Source: Cryptomeria japonica
Lineage: Eukaryota; Streptophyta; Pinopsida; Cupressales; Cupressaceae
Reading direction: 5' to 3'
DNA length: 64,000 nucleotides
Assembly: GCF_030272615.1 (NCBI RefSeq)
Contig: NC_081405.1
Location: 153,653,113-153,717,112 of the forward strand
In this document: positions 11,200-22,392 of the stretch, in pieces
Position numbering within the stretch: the stretch's first letter is position 1
How the letters are laid out: each line of letters begins with the position of its first letter
Notes under the pieces: generated by a model
The model's database searches: none
What the model was told of the DNA's origin: nothing
What the model saw: only the letters and a program-made list of their open reading frames with translations
Translations under genes and position numbers: made by a program

Positions 11200-12576
11200 T
11201 TAAGAATTGAGATGAAACATGTTACCTTTAGTTTTTTTCCTGGTTGCAATCAATTCACCTTTGTTGTCAAAGATTTTGCACATACCATTTTTAAACTCTA
11301 GTGGGTATCCTTTATCATTGAGTTGTGCCACACTTAAAAGATTGTGCTTTAGTCCTTCAACCAAGTAGACATCTTCTGCATTTCTCTTCCCATTAAGAGA
11401 AATAACTCCTTTACCTTTAACCACGTAGGGTGAGTCATTGCCAAATCTAACTACACCACCATCAAATTCTTTCAAGGAAAGAAATTTGCTCCAATCACTA
11501 GTCATATGATGTGAGCAACCACTATCAATGATCCAATCATCAGAGTTATCCATCCTGGATACTAATGCCTTCTGGTCAGATATCCCTTCCTTAATAGCTA
11601 CAAAAACAATATCTTCACCAGCATCATCATCAGATTCTTCATTAGTGATACCACTATCAATAGCAATAAGACAATCTCTCTTGCCTTTACCCTTATACTT
11701 CTTGAATTTGTCTCTCTTGTGTTCATTTTCACCATTAGGACAATTAGCCGCTATGTGACCAATCTTGTTGCATGCAAAAAATTTTAAAGGTAGTTTACCT
11801 CTATATTTACCAGTGCCTTTGGGCAACTGCTTTGCCAACAATGCTTCAAGCTCCACTAAACTATCTTCATCATCAACATCTCTACTAGATCTAGATTCAT
11901 AACCATGACTAGTATCTCTACTTTTTCTCACAGATGGGTTAGAAACAAAAGCTCTAAATGCAGACTTAGATTTCTATATACTACCATCATAACCATTTAG
12001 TTCAAAAGCATTAAGCTTGCCAATGATGGAGTCAAGAGTTACCTTAGTTTTGTTAATGGACTTCAGCTCCTAAATAGCGGCAACTCGAATAGCATAGACT
12101 GGTAGTAGGGTTCTCAATACCTTACTGATCACTGTGGCATCTTCCACTTTCCCTCCTGCACTCTTAATTTCACCGACTATGTCTTTTATCCTTTGACCAT
12201 ACTGCTGGATATTCTCACCTTCAGACATCCTCATCTCATCAAACTTTCCTCTTAGACTCTCCTCTTTAGCAATCTTAACATGTTCATCACCGCTATAAAT
12301 CTCTTCAAGTTTTTTCCATACTTCAAATATAGTTTCAAGACCATGAACATCTACATATTCAACATTAGATAGAGAACTAATAATAGCTTCCAGTGCTTGA
12401 TGATTTTCTTGTTGTTCTTTCTTCTGACCATTAGTTAGAGTTCCAATAGGTGCAACATACTGAGTTTATACATGATCCCAATAATGACTTCCAAGACTCT
12501 TAATGTAAATCTTCATTCTATCACTCCATATTCTATAGTTATCTTTGTTGAACTTTGGACCTTCCTTCTTCATCAT
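11200..12576 (-). pseudogene. Element A gag and protease
   Basis: Gag starts at 12576 (MMKKEGPKFNKDNYRIW), read with several UAG/UAA stops to about 11935. The open part 11200-11931 holds the zinc knuckle and the protease. The knuckle reads FFACNKIGHIAANC, so its first Cys is Phe. Protease follows as DDWIIDSGCSHHMTSD with the intact DSG motif, then VVRFGNDSPYVVKGKG, the VEGLKHNLLSVAQLNDKG block and TKGNMFHLNS. Stops such as the ones in AAI*ELKS and GSI*KSK are TAG where CAG is expected. It is homologous to B's gag throughout. Confidence 0.87.
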
Positions 12577-12633
12577 GATCTAGTAGATCTTTTCCTCGAG
12601 CTGTTAGGCTTAGATCTTAAAGGATCTGAGATT

Positions 12634-12646
12634 CTCTGATACCAAT
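12634..12646 (-). other. Primer binding site of element A
   Basis: Minus strand ATTGGTATCAGAG abutting the LTR end; initiator-Met tRNA type. Confidence 0.85.
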
Positions 12647-14041
12647 TGATGGTATGATGAAAGAATAAGTATCTAGTACATTACTGGGAGGGGGGGGTGA
12701 TTCAGTAACTATAAAAACTAATATAAACTTCCCAAACTCAAACTCAAACTCACAAAGTAAACTTATCAATGAAATACTACTATCAAGATCAATACTCATA
12801 AGAATACCGATTGACTATTATAGCAACTTAACAATAAACAACATCAAACTTGTAAACATCCAAATGCTTCATTTATCAACACTTCCGGTTATCATGCCTT
12901 ATAAGAAATAATTAATAAAATCAATCATAAGATCATAACCACAAAACAATCACCACATGACACAAGTATTTATACGTGGAAAACCAAAATAGGTAAAAAA
13001 CACGGTGAGATAAGACTCACAAGAAAATATTTGAACTCTTTTGAAGTTCTCCCTATTGGGAGCCTAGCCTATTAAAGCTTTTACAAAAGTCCTGTTAAGA
13101 ACTGATCCTGTTAGGAATCACCTGGTTAAGGGATTGATTACAAATGCCTTGTTAGAAACAAATACCCTGTAAGGAGTAACCTCAATAGAGGATTTGAAAA
13201 TCCAATCTAATGGACCACTTTGTTAGAGGATTTAATAAGTAAGCAAGCTTGTTAGAGCTTACCCAGTTAGGGGATTTCAATTCTGCTGTAGTTGTTTGAA
13301 AACAACAGGAGTTTATTGATTTGTTTGAATAGCACTACATTTTCTTGATCGGATCCATTTAAGCTTCTATCTGCCTTTACTCAAACTACAAACTCATTCT
13401 CTAGTTAGGCAATCACACACTCAACTGATTTCTACCAACTCTTGCCAACACAAACAAACAACTTCATCAACCTTAAATACAAATCAATTAGGTTGGTAAC
13501 ACAAAAAAACTCTAATCCTCTCATTGAGATTACAAACAAGTCAGTACAAGCATGACTATTGGATTTCATAGCAATCTCATCACATCAATTAAGAAAACCT
13601 CAACCGCTCTTTGATTACCACTTCATTGAGCTCAGTAACTCATCACGTGCTTTACATTAGATGCAATACATTTTGTTCCTTCCCTAGACAAATAAACGTG
13701 CCAAAACATTTTGAACTTGTCTTCATACAATGACCTTATGTGTCACCATCATTACCGCTCAACATCAGATCATAAACCAACATAACCAATTCAACAACCT
13801 TAATCGGTTAGGGTTTAACAAAAACAACTGGTAGGGTTTAACCTTTTACTTTGATTACCAGTTCAACTCACAAACTTACATACAGGTTTATAATAACCTT
13901 GACAAATCTCTTCCTACTGGTTACAAGACAATATAAAAAATAACAACAATATCAACAACATCATTAATATCATTACCGATTCAATTGACATCAATGACAA
14001 CATAACATATCATTAATGCAATCTTCATGCAAATTCCAACA
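12647..14041 (-). repeat. 5' LTR of element A
   Basis: 1395 bp, tgatggtatg...ccaaca (TGTTGG...CATCA on the minus strand). It holds the G-run at 12690-12697, hairpin GTGAG-CTCAC at 13005-13020, and reiterated short modules at 13085-13290. The next five bases, ttcat (14042-14046), would be the target duplication, but its partner is outside the window. Confidence 0.88.
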
Positions 14042-14663
14042 TTCATGTCATCCCCGATCAACTTTCCATTGGGATAAGAAACACTCAGACCTGTGAAACA
14101 GGGTGGAGTCGATGTCTGGTACCTGCAAACCTATCACCACCAATACATATGCAAAAATATATATTACAACATATATCATGAAATGGGCAAACAAGTGAAA
14201 AGGAATCACAATGCCATATCATGCTCATGAATTAGTGGTATGACATCGTTCCTTCCACAAATGCAACAAAAGACAGTCACACAACCAAGCACTATCATAA
14301 ACATCATCGTATCCAACATAATCATGACATAGGGTTACTACATCCAATATAATCATGACATACGGTTAGTACATCATATGGTATGATTGAATAACCATAC
14401 ACAAATATAAACCACACATGCAAAATAAGTACATAAAGATCATCAAATAAGAGTCCATCATCCAAATAGTCTATGAATATCATCATCCTCATGAAATCAT
14501 AATGTCAAGTATAAATATAATGTGTCTATCATAAATAATAAAGCATCCAGATCACAAGTAAATCCATAAATATCTATCAAAAGCATCTCAAAGTGGTCTA
14601 TGCTATAGCAATATAGTCTATTGATGCGCAAAAGGGAAAGATGAATTAGGGAGGGGCACTACA
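14042..14663 (-). repeat. R1: gypsy-like LTR fragment with A inserted
   Basis: Diverged match to 48605-49166 (R2): CATTGGGATAAG, GGTGGAGTCGATGT and GGTATGACAT blocks in the same order. The right edge reads ...GGGGCACTACA, that is TGTAGTGCCCC on the minus strand, a typical LTR start, and it sits inside the second ORF of N2. The left edge is the A insertion. No coding content. The LTR assignment is inference; the match to R2 is seen. Confidence 0.55.
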
Positions 14664-15250
14664 CTTGACATCTTAATATTTTCTAACAACAATTCCCTCA
14701 ACAATTCACACAAGTCAAATGATTTGTCTTCCATTACAAGAATATGCACCAAATACACAACAATAGCCAAAGTTTCACCTTCCCTATTTGTGAAATATAT
14801 CTTGTAGGAAATGTCATAAGCAACATACCTTACAACAAGATTGATGATTTTGTCAATTATTAATGCTCGTTGATCACCCTTTACACTGGTTAGGGTTTCC
14901 ACCTCTTTATTAGTTATTGATTTCTTAGCCGAAACAACACCATTGTCACACAAACTAGTAACAACCAAAATAATCTCCTTCATGATTGGATAGGGTTTAT
15001 CCAACATGATTTTGTCATTCTGCACATGACTAAGGATCACTCTGATTACTTCCACATCTCCATACCAAGGAAATTATGTCTATAGATTAAATCATTTATT
15101 CTCTAATTCATTGATTCTCTACCACTCTGCATCATTCAAACTACTTTCCACATTCCTGATCTTCCCAAGGTCGAATTCATCCATAAATACTTTCTCTACT
15201 AGCTAAAATTTTCCATTGCTCGATTCTTTGACAATCATCTTGCTTTTCAT
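14664..15250 (-). pseudogene. N2 second ORF (fragment), homologue of N1 ORF2
   Basis: Reading from 15250 (MKSKMIVKESSNGKF) with several TAG/TGA/TAA stops, then open from 15055. The stretch VIRVILSHVQNDKIMLD... to MEDKSFDLCELLRELLLENIKM lines up with residues 96-225 of the N1 ORF2 (HIRIILSKVYGDKMYLE... KEDASFDLCTCMQRQLLVNLKSIK). It is cut at 14664 by R1, so the last residues of the open frame (to 14618) are R1 sequence. Function is unknown. Its value is that it shows ORF2 is a lasting part of this element family and not a chance open frame in N1. Confidence 0.72.
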
Positions 15251-15542
15251 GATTATTTTCTCTTCTCTCTTTCTATAATTTTCTTCAACTATTCATAATA
15301 TCTTCAAGCATTAATGACATGATAAAGAAAAATGAATTCAAACAATGATACTTATCTTGCCAAAAATCTCCTTTAGGGTTTTGTCACCAAAAAGTGTCGT
15401 GTTGATGATGCCAGTGCAAACCACTGGTTACTGGATAACCTCTTTAAATCAGTCATGTCAGATCGATGACATGAGATCTACTAAGATAGGGGTATCAAAA
15501 TATTTTTCTTTCAAATGGTCCACCTGAGCTGAAACAATGCAC

Positions 15543-15863
15543 TCAGATACCAGAGGAAGAGGTGCCTACACCGGATTCCAATACGCTAGGCTTGCTTTCA
15601 TTAACCAATTCCTTCTTTCTCCAAACCAAATTTTCCTTTTTCTTTGATCCATCATTATTCATTCCATTCTTCCCAATAGATTTATCCATATTTCCATTTT
15701 CGTACTGATTAGCATAACGTCTGGATTGCTTGCACTTGAAAAACTTGATGTTCTTCTTCACGGAATTTACAGAAAGAGTTCTAGATCTACACTGATTATA
15801 TTTATGATCATAACCATTTCATGTATGACAATATCCATGAAAGTTATTATATACCATATTTTC
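15543..15863 (-). pseudogene. N2 gag, C-terminal zinc-knuckle part
   Basis: Reading on from the N1 insertion, the minus strand gives NNFHGYCHT-stop-NGYDHKYNQC, a knuckle with a stop at its second Cys, and then FFKCKQSRRYANQY, a knuckle in which first Cys, His and last Cys are Phe, Arg and Tyr. An open frame 15543-15761 continues to a Lys/Ser-rich tail and stop. Together with the two knuckles at 30420-30560 this makes four, the same number as in N1 Gag. It would bind genomic RNA. Confidence 0.7.
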
Positions 15864-17067
15864 TAATGAATACTAAGAGGGGGGGGAGGTGAATTAGTAT
15901 ACCAAAAAATACTGAACTCAAACACTTAAATAGTTTAGCAGTAAACCGATATAACAGTTTTACTAACAAACCGGTTAACACAAATGCAAACCAAACAACA
16001 AATAAAGCATTCACCCACAGAAGCACAATCACCATAACATAAGAGATTTTGACGTTGAAACCCAAATGGGAAAAACCACGGTGAGATGAAACTCACAAGT
16101 AAACTATCTGCAGAATAGTAACCAGACTGGTTAAGGCCATACAATGTTCTTTACCAGAATAGATCCTATTAGGAATCTCAATCTCTATTAGGAGATAAGT
16201 CCGATTAAAGACTACCTTGTGAGAGAATTTCAGATCCATAGTTGTGAATCACCTTGTTAGAGGATTTACACAGGCTTTGCCAAGCCTACCCGGTTAAGGG
16301 TTTCAGCCTTGTCCAAGATGTGAGTAATCAACAAGTGAGTGATCTAAATACTAGCACAGTATGCTTGGTTAGATCCTTGATAGCTCATTGTTAATGCCTT
16401 TCAGCATTACTTCAGTCTTCAGAAACTCCACACTTTGTTACAGCACACAGACTTGATCTTCTCTCCTAAGATCGCACATTAAAAACTCATCAATCACCAA
16501 AAACCCTAACAACACCTAAAACCCTAGACATGATGTCCTTAAAAGGAATCTAATCTCATGTTGGTCCAATAGGATTACATTGCAAGTTTCTAGGTTTATT
16601 GCATCTAGACACATTTGGTAACATGACACAAAATCACCATCAAAGTGTCGGTGGATGGTAACTCATCACAAAAATACCGGTTGGTAACTCATCACAGAGT
16701 ATTACCAATTTATACAACTTTACTGGTTATCGATTGGTAACTCAAAGTAATACTGGTTCAAGTATTAAACAGATTACCGGTTGACAAAAATGAAGACTGG
16801 GAAAATGATAAGTGCCACTTTTAGTTCCTTTGCACCGCTCCGCTTGAGATCCTTGAACTGCTTGAGCTCTTCATGCCGCTTGGGTCTTTATACCGCTTGA
16901 GATCGATAAACACTTTCTGCATAACACCGATAGTCTAAAGACTACAACATAATACCGATTTGAAACAAATACTGGTTGAGCATAACTCATACATTCAAAA
17001 GGTGATCTCATAGGAAGTGTGTGTCCATCAATGACAATCACAACATAATCATCAAAAAATGCCAACA
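15864..17067 (-). repeat. 3' LTR of N1
   Basis: 1204 bp, taatgaatac...ccaaca; the right copy begins tgatgaatac, so the terminal TG has become TA here. It holds the G-run (15879-15887), hairpin GTGAG-CTCAC (16081-16096), reiterated CCTTGTTAGAGGATTT modules and many short ACCGGTT blocks. Same family as S3. Confidence 0.9.
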
Positions 17068-17084
17068 ATCTCCCCCTTTGGCAT
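17068..17084 (-). other. Polypurine tract of N1
   Basis: Minus strand ATGCCAAAGGGGGAGAT against TGTTGG of the LTR. Further tracts are at 17271-17286 (cttctccccctttgcc) and near 17152-17163 (actccccctaag). The stretch 17085-17344 has no gene. Confidence 0.85.
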
Positions 17085-17344
17085 TGATGGCAACACTTAG
17101 GAAAATTTTTGACATCTAAGTGTTTTACAAAAAAAATGCCATAATCAAAATTACTCCCCCTAAGCATATATACTATCCCTTTGCAGAATTTTTTTTTTTT
17201 ATACCACTCCCTTACATAGATAAACATGAAAGTATACATAGCATGCATCAAAATTTTGAATGCAGGAAAACTTCTCCCCCTTTGCCAAAAATGACAAAGT
17301 ACAGCTGAATAACCCCTGTTTCCATTAGCAAAAATAATAAGTGT

Positions 17345-19691
17345 TTATGACAATAAAGAGTGAAACTTGTCAAAAACAGATTTAAAGTCCTGCAAAAATG
17401 TCTTAATGGATACAGACCACGACTCAAGCAATGAGGTAGCAACCTCATTCTCCATTTGCATCTGATAGACCCATTCTTCCATGGCATCCAGGGTACTCAT
17501 CTCTTGAGTGACCGTCAAGGCATCCAGATTGAGATAGCATTTCTGAAGTATTTGTAGTCTTGGTAGTAGAACCAGTTGAAGTTCCTGCAAATCTTTGGTC
17601 TAGTTGCTAATCTCTAACTCTATTCTAGCAGACTGGAGTTGAAAGTGCTTATGTATGTCTGCAAATCATTTTGCACTTTGTCTTTCTGAGCAAGCACATC
17701 ATCACATAATAGATGGGGTTGACATATATTGCTGAGTAGTAGATTCCCCTCATCTAGAACATCTTTAATGCCCTTCTGTGCCTTCTATAGATTGGACTGA
17801 AGCTCATTTAACTTTTTCACCAAGGTAGTATTCAGAGCCTTTTGATGCTTCTTTTGTGGACCGGCTTCAACAACTTCTTTCAGGCTTTGCACTTAGTCCT
17901 CTACAACTGTGCATAGGAGCTTTAGTTGGGCAAGAGAGGAATCGGTACTCGAGAGGTTGGTACCAGGTATCAAGTTGGTGAGTGTTTCCATCGTAGTTTG
18001 AATCATATCTTCCTCCTTTTTCCTCCTTAGAGGATCCAATCACTCTTGAGCAAGCTTAATGCTTTGTAGTAGCTCCATTTCATTTGCAGACTGGAGGTCA
18101 ATGGGACTGTTGATGTTAGCCGGTTTGACTTGACTACCGGTTGCCTTAGGAGTCTCCACTCTTGCGCTCTGTGTCGCTTCCTCCTTCTCTTTAGCTCTTA
18201 GCTTGTCCTCTTCTACCTTCCTTTTCTCTTTTCTTCTTCCTTTTGCTTCTTTTCCTCTTCTGTCTATTTCCTCTTCTCCTCTTCCTTTCTCTTCTCCTCT
18301 TCCTGTTTCTTTTCTTCTTCCTTCCATTTCTCTTCTTCTTTCTTTTCCGCTTCTTCTTCTTCTTCTTCTTCTCTTCTTCTTGTTTCTTATTCTCCTCTTC
18401 TTTTCTCTATTCTTCCTCTTTTCTCTTCTCTTCCACTTTTCTCAAAGACTTTCACGGGTTTAACTTCTGGTTTCTTCTTTGTCGGTGACCGCTTGGTCAC
18501 TTTAGGACTCACTGGAGTAACCGGTGCTGATACAGATGGTACAGGCTTCCCTTTCTTCACTGAGGGCTGCTCAATCGACATAATCCTTTCCAAGTAGGTG
18601 TCGGTTCTCTTCTTCTTGGGATCAAGAGGCAAGGCGAGTAGGGTAGAGGCATACCCATCTAGCATGTTGTACATTACCTCATAGCCCATAGGCTCCACTT
18701 CTTCCTTTCTGGGCTCAACAACCTCTATTATGCACTCATCAACTTTGATGGTGAAGCAGATGTCATCTTCATATTTCTTGATGATATCACCTGATATTCT
18801 TACCCTTTGGCTCATTTTGCGTCTAAACTCATCAAAGTACTTGTTCAGAACTTTAGGATAACCGATTCCAACTGCTTGAAGGCTCTCTTTGATTTGCTTT
18901 GTAACCAGTTGGTCGACAAACCACTGAATGTCTCCAACTCCTAGGAAGTAACCTTGGAAGGAGAAGAACAACCCAACCAATAGTTGTCCAAACTTAAATC
19001 TCAGTGCATTGTCCTGTTTGATCGACTTCAGGTTTACCAGAAGTTGCCTTTGCATGCAAGTGCATAAGTCAAATGATGCATCTTCTTTGATCATCCTGTA
19101 AGCAGCATTTACCACTATAGTAGAGACAGAGTTGATTCTACTAGCATAGAATGACTGGTAACCTATTACCATGCAGGCATACTTGACTAGATCATCCTTG
19201 ATGGGATTGATGGTCATTCCTTGTTGGTCACTCACAGAACCGGTGAGATTGGTCATTTCGATCTTGCTGATCTTCCTTAGGGCTGGCACTTCACCAATGT
19301 TACAGAAACTGCTGACAGTATAAATTGCTTCCGGTGTGATGTCGTGTGTCGGCTCTAAGTACATTTTGTCACCGTACACTTTGCTCAAAATGATGCGGAT
19401 GTGATCATCTGTAAACTCTTCAAGGAAATAGACTACATTGTGAAGCTTCTTCTTTTCCAAGATGCTGTATTCCGATTTAATCTTTATGTCCTTCCCACAA
19501 AATAGGCTTAATTGAGAATGGATCATTAGAGATCCTAGGTCTTCAATTTTGCAGTCAATATAATCTAAAATGCCTTCCTCGACTATGACTCCAACGAGTA
19601 TTTGGGATAGGGCATTGTATTTTGCCTTCCATTGGATGAAATCTATTGAATCAATGGGTGCACTAGAACTAGAGTGTGTTGCGGAGGCCAT
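17345..19691 (-). CDS. N1 ORF2: long protein of unknown function
   Basis: Starts at 19691 (MASATHSSSS), 425 bases after gag ends. The first 434 codons are open. Residues 1-380 look globular: VVYFLEEFTDDHIRIILSKVYGDKMYLE, NPIKDDLVKYACMVIGYQ, KEDASFDLCTCMQRQLL, FKFGQLLVGLFFSFQGYFLGVGDIQWFVDQLV. Then comes a Pro/Lys-rich part (about 380-425), a Glu/Lys/Arg low-complexity stretch coded by the 18170-18445 purine tract, where the frame slips, and then a frame at 18040-18327. With stops, homology-like coil sequence (VVEAGPQKKHQKALNTTLVKKLNELQ, DVLDEGNLLLSN) goes on to a last frame at 17345-17590. I recognise no enzyme motif, signal peptide or membrane span. N2 carries a homologue. I cannot name a function. 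Confidence 0.7.
18170..18445. repeat. Polypyrimidine/polypurine tract inside N1 ORF2
   Basis: About 275 bp nearly pure C/T on the plus strand, made of CTT, CCT and TTC runs, including (CTT)n near 18351-18380. It codes the Glu/Lys/Arg-rich part of ORF2 on the minus strand. The open frames on the plus strand here are rich in Phe, Leu and Ser only because of this composition. Confidence 0.9.
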
Positions 19692-20116
19692 GATAAATAG
19701 AGAAATTCAAAAAATACCTTTGTAAATCAAAATTTAGGGCTTGCAGATTCCACTTCGTCACACACTCCTTCGATTGTTGAAATACTGCTTTGTGTTCTAC
19801 ACTTGACCGACTGATATTAACTTCTGATTATACTTCAAGGTTTTGAAAAAATTTTGAATCGCAATGCAAGTCACCTTTCATCACTCTACACTAGAAAACT
19901 TCTTTGCTCGAAAGATGATAAGTGAAAAATGACTTGAAAATTCCTTTTAAACAGATTCTTCACCTACCATAATAAATGCTCCACTATTAGGGCGTAAACC
20001 CTAATTTTCCTTTTACCATTTCCGGTCTTCTACCAAATGACAGGTATCACATACTGGTGTAAACCGGGGGACCAAAACATTTCACCAATTTGTTTCCCCC
20101 TAAGTTTTTCTATAGC

Positions 20117-21149
20117 TTAGTTTGTCGGTTCAAAGATTTCCACACTGGGTGCAGAAACCGGTTCTTCTTGAGATAATTCTTTTGGCTTCTTTTTCCATTC
20201 TTTCTTCATGTCCACTTGAACACTTTCAACATCAATCTTTCCTTCTAGAGTGACCAATATATCATCCGATATATTCTTTCTCATTCTACAGAATCTTGTT
20301 GTATGAACCAGTTTGTTGCAATGATAGCAAATCATTCTAAGTGCTCTCCATGGTCCATTATTCATGTTTCCACTCTTTCTTCTACATGTTGCAGCAGTGT
20401 GACCATGACCATGACAAATCAAACAGGTTGCCCTCCATTCGATTGCCACTTGATAGCCACCACTTCTAGACTGGTGATTATAGGTATTGAACTAGTTTTG
20501 ATTCCAGTTCCTAGAGGGTTTAGGAAAAACTCCTTGACTCCTTTGAGGATACCTTCTAGTATTGTGCATGACAGACTTGCATTCAAATGCTCTATGCCCA
20601 AACTTGTTGCATGCATAACAATTGCCATTGAATCTATTGGATCTAGGCTTATCATTTAGAAAGTAAGGAAAGTTATTGTAAGCCTTATTTCTACATACAT
20701 TAGCAGTATGTCCTTCCTTGAGACAATTAAAGCAAACAGGTTTGAACTTTTGCTTACCTTTATCCTTTGATGTCGGTTGCTTCTTTGATGCTCCATCTTT
20801 TGTTCCAGAGGTCTCACCTTCCTCATATTCAGAGAAACCAATTCCATTACTATTCTTTACCAATTTAGCTAATTCAAGCTTTTGCTCTAGCTTGACAATG
20901 CTCTTGTTGAATTTGGCAAGTATTTCCTTTGACTCAGTGAGTTCTTTGGAAATAGCAGCATTGGATTCCTTCAAGGTTGCATTCTCAGAAATAGCCATGT
21001 TTAGTTCACCTTGCATCTCCTCTTTTTACACTTTACTCTCTTGGAGATGAGTGGTAAGTGGACTGATTTCTTGCTTCAGCTTGGAGATCTCATGATCTTT
21101 GTCTTTTACCAGATCTTCAGCTTTTCTCTGGTTCTCAAGCTCTTGACAC
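20117..21149 (-). pseudogene. N1 gag, coiled-coil end and four zinc knuckles
   Basis: Continues the N1 gag after T. QELENQRKAEDLVKDKDHEISKLKQ leads to one stop (ESKV*KEEM), then a long heptad-like coil (ATLKESNAAISKELTESKEIL, VKLEQKLELAKLVKN). Four C-x2-C-x4-H-x4-C type knuckles follow: CFNCLKEGHTANVC, CYACNKFGHRAFEC, CLICHGHGHTAATC and CYHCNKLVHTTRFC, the last with Val where Gly is usual. The segment after the second knuckle needs a shift near 20490. It ends EPTN and stop at 20117. Four knuckles after a coil resemble Gag of SIRE/Maximus-type copia elements (family knowledge), but no pol follows. Role: packaging of element RNA. Confidence 0.85.
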
Positions 21150-22378
21150 TGTAAAGCGGAAAATCGAACCCTAGGTATCCCCCCCACTCCAAGGAGAAAG
21201 GAGGTCACTAGGATTGACAGTTTTCACTTAGGAGAGACTTTACATTCAAAAGAGGGGTTGAAACCCACAAGATCCAATCCCACACAATGTGAGATTGAAT
21301 TCTAAATGAGTTTCAAGTGTTGAGACAACAAGGATCCCCTCTTTTGTAAAGAATGTAGATAGAAGGATTGAACTAGGAGTGTATGTGAAAGTAAGAAAGA
21401 TTCACTTGTAGATAGAGATAGAGACACAGGATGAAGCTACGGACCTGAAATTAGCAGTAAAATGTCGAGACGATGCTGTCCTACAAATTTGAGCGAAAGT
21501 TGATAGGACGATGGCGCCCGGAGTGCACACGGTCCTCCGAAAAATCCGCGAAACGAAGGGGGGTCTGTTCGTCTCTGCACAAGGGGTCCAGATCTTCAAT
21601 TATAGTCGCGTACCTACAACCTACACACAGAAAAGAGAGGATGATTTGGGGGTTAGGGATTAGGGGTTTGCCTTTAGGTCAAACCCCAGTTTTGGAATTA
21701 ACCAAGAAATGAGAATGCTGTAAATGTAAATGTTTGTAATGTAATCAAGTACTAATACCTTGTTGTAAGAATGTTTGTATTCTTACATGCAAAGGTGTAA
21801 TGATGTTGTATGTTGTATGTGATCTCATCTTCAATGGTTGAATCCTTGTCTTGAATGCAACACTTAGCCTTGAATGGAGACTTAGAATGAAGGAATGCTT
21901 GAATGTTTGAATATCGCTTCTGCCTCTTGTACGCATATATTTTTCCTCTTTTTTCATCTCTACCCTTCCTGAGAGGAGAAATGTAGTTTATATACTTGTC
22001 AACTAGGGCTAGAAGACTGATTTTTCTAACCTTAGGCCGACCTAGAAACATTATTTTCCAAATTGCAAACTTGAAGACCCGTTGCCCAAAAAGAGAACGG
22101 GCCCAAAATAGGGCCAGGGACCAGGGCGCTGGGCGCCATGGTCCTGGGGGACCAGGGAACTAGGCACCATGCTCCTGAAGGACCAGGGCACTGGACGCCA
22201 TGGTCCCACCTCCCGGGACAGCAGGGTGCAAGCAAGGATCAGGCCACGGTGCAAAAATATGCAGTTTTTGATGTCGCAAATAGGTTTCGGGGTCTCCATT
22301 CAGGTTCAGTGTTGCGTCACCATCATGAAGACCCAAATGCAGGTGAAATTGCAAGTGTCACAATTTTAGGACACTACA
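21150..22378 (-). repeat. 3' LTR of T
   Basis: 1229 bp. About 60 bp longer than the right copy because of an extra 30-bp-type repeat at 22118-22205. It carries the GGCGCCCGGAGTGCACACGGTCC motif region at 21507-21537 and a GC-rich block at 22085-22235. The frames on both strands here are LTR sequence, not genes. Confidence 0.92.
22118..22205. repeat. Minisatellite in left LTR of T
   Basis: Three imperfect copies of a unit of about 30 bp (GGACCAGGGCRCTGGGCGCCATGGTCCTG type). The right LTR has only one copy at about 28728-28755, so copy number changed after insertion or during replication. Confidence 0.85.
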
Positions 22379-22392
22379 TTTAGCCCCCACTT
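22379..22392 (-). other. Polypurine tract of T
   Basis: Minus strand AGTGGGGGCTAAA next to the TGTAGTG start of the 3' LTR. The following 22393-23587 (about 1.2 kb) shows no protein similarity that I can read; it is the 3' untranslated part. Confidence 0.7.

Larger units (their letters stand above)
1..14041 (-). mobile_element. Element A: Ty1/copia retrotransposon, interrupted by S1 and B
   Basis: Minus-strand copia element. The 5' LTR is at 12647-14041, the initiator-Met type PBS at 12634-12646, gag-protease at 11200-12576, integrase in pieces, RT at 2099-3061, RNase H at 1271-2098, PPT at 940-956, and the 3' LTR from 939 leftwards past the window edge. Solo LTR S1 (3513-4960) and copia element B (5013-10998) both sit in its integrase. 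The domain order protease-integrase-RT-RNase H is that of Ty1/copia. Without the insertions it would be about 6.6 kb here plus the missing LTR part. Its right LTR abuts R1, so A inserted into R1. Confidence 0.9.

Noticed and set aside
15847..16144. Hydrophobic frames (here and at 29134-29427) that look like membrane or envelope-type proteins
   Set aside because: They are the N1 LTR read on the minus strand across the G-run and hairpin; the same sequence occurs in both LTRs and in S3, and no gene start or family match supports it.
18203..18488. Plus-strand frames rich in Phe, Leu and Ser, like transmembrane proteins
   Set aside because: Composition effect of the polypyrimidine tract that codes the Glu/Lys/Arg-rich part of ORF2 on the other strand.
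20303..20659. Plus-strand frame of 118 codons opposite N1 gag
   Set aside because: Shadow of the zinc-knuckle region; the minus-strand reading has four CxxC knuckles, the plus reading has no motif.
22032..22383. Several overlapping frames on both strands in a GC-rich block
   Set aside because: Inside the T LTR and minisatellite; partly repeated in the right LTR; no protein family.
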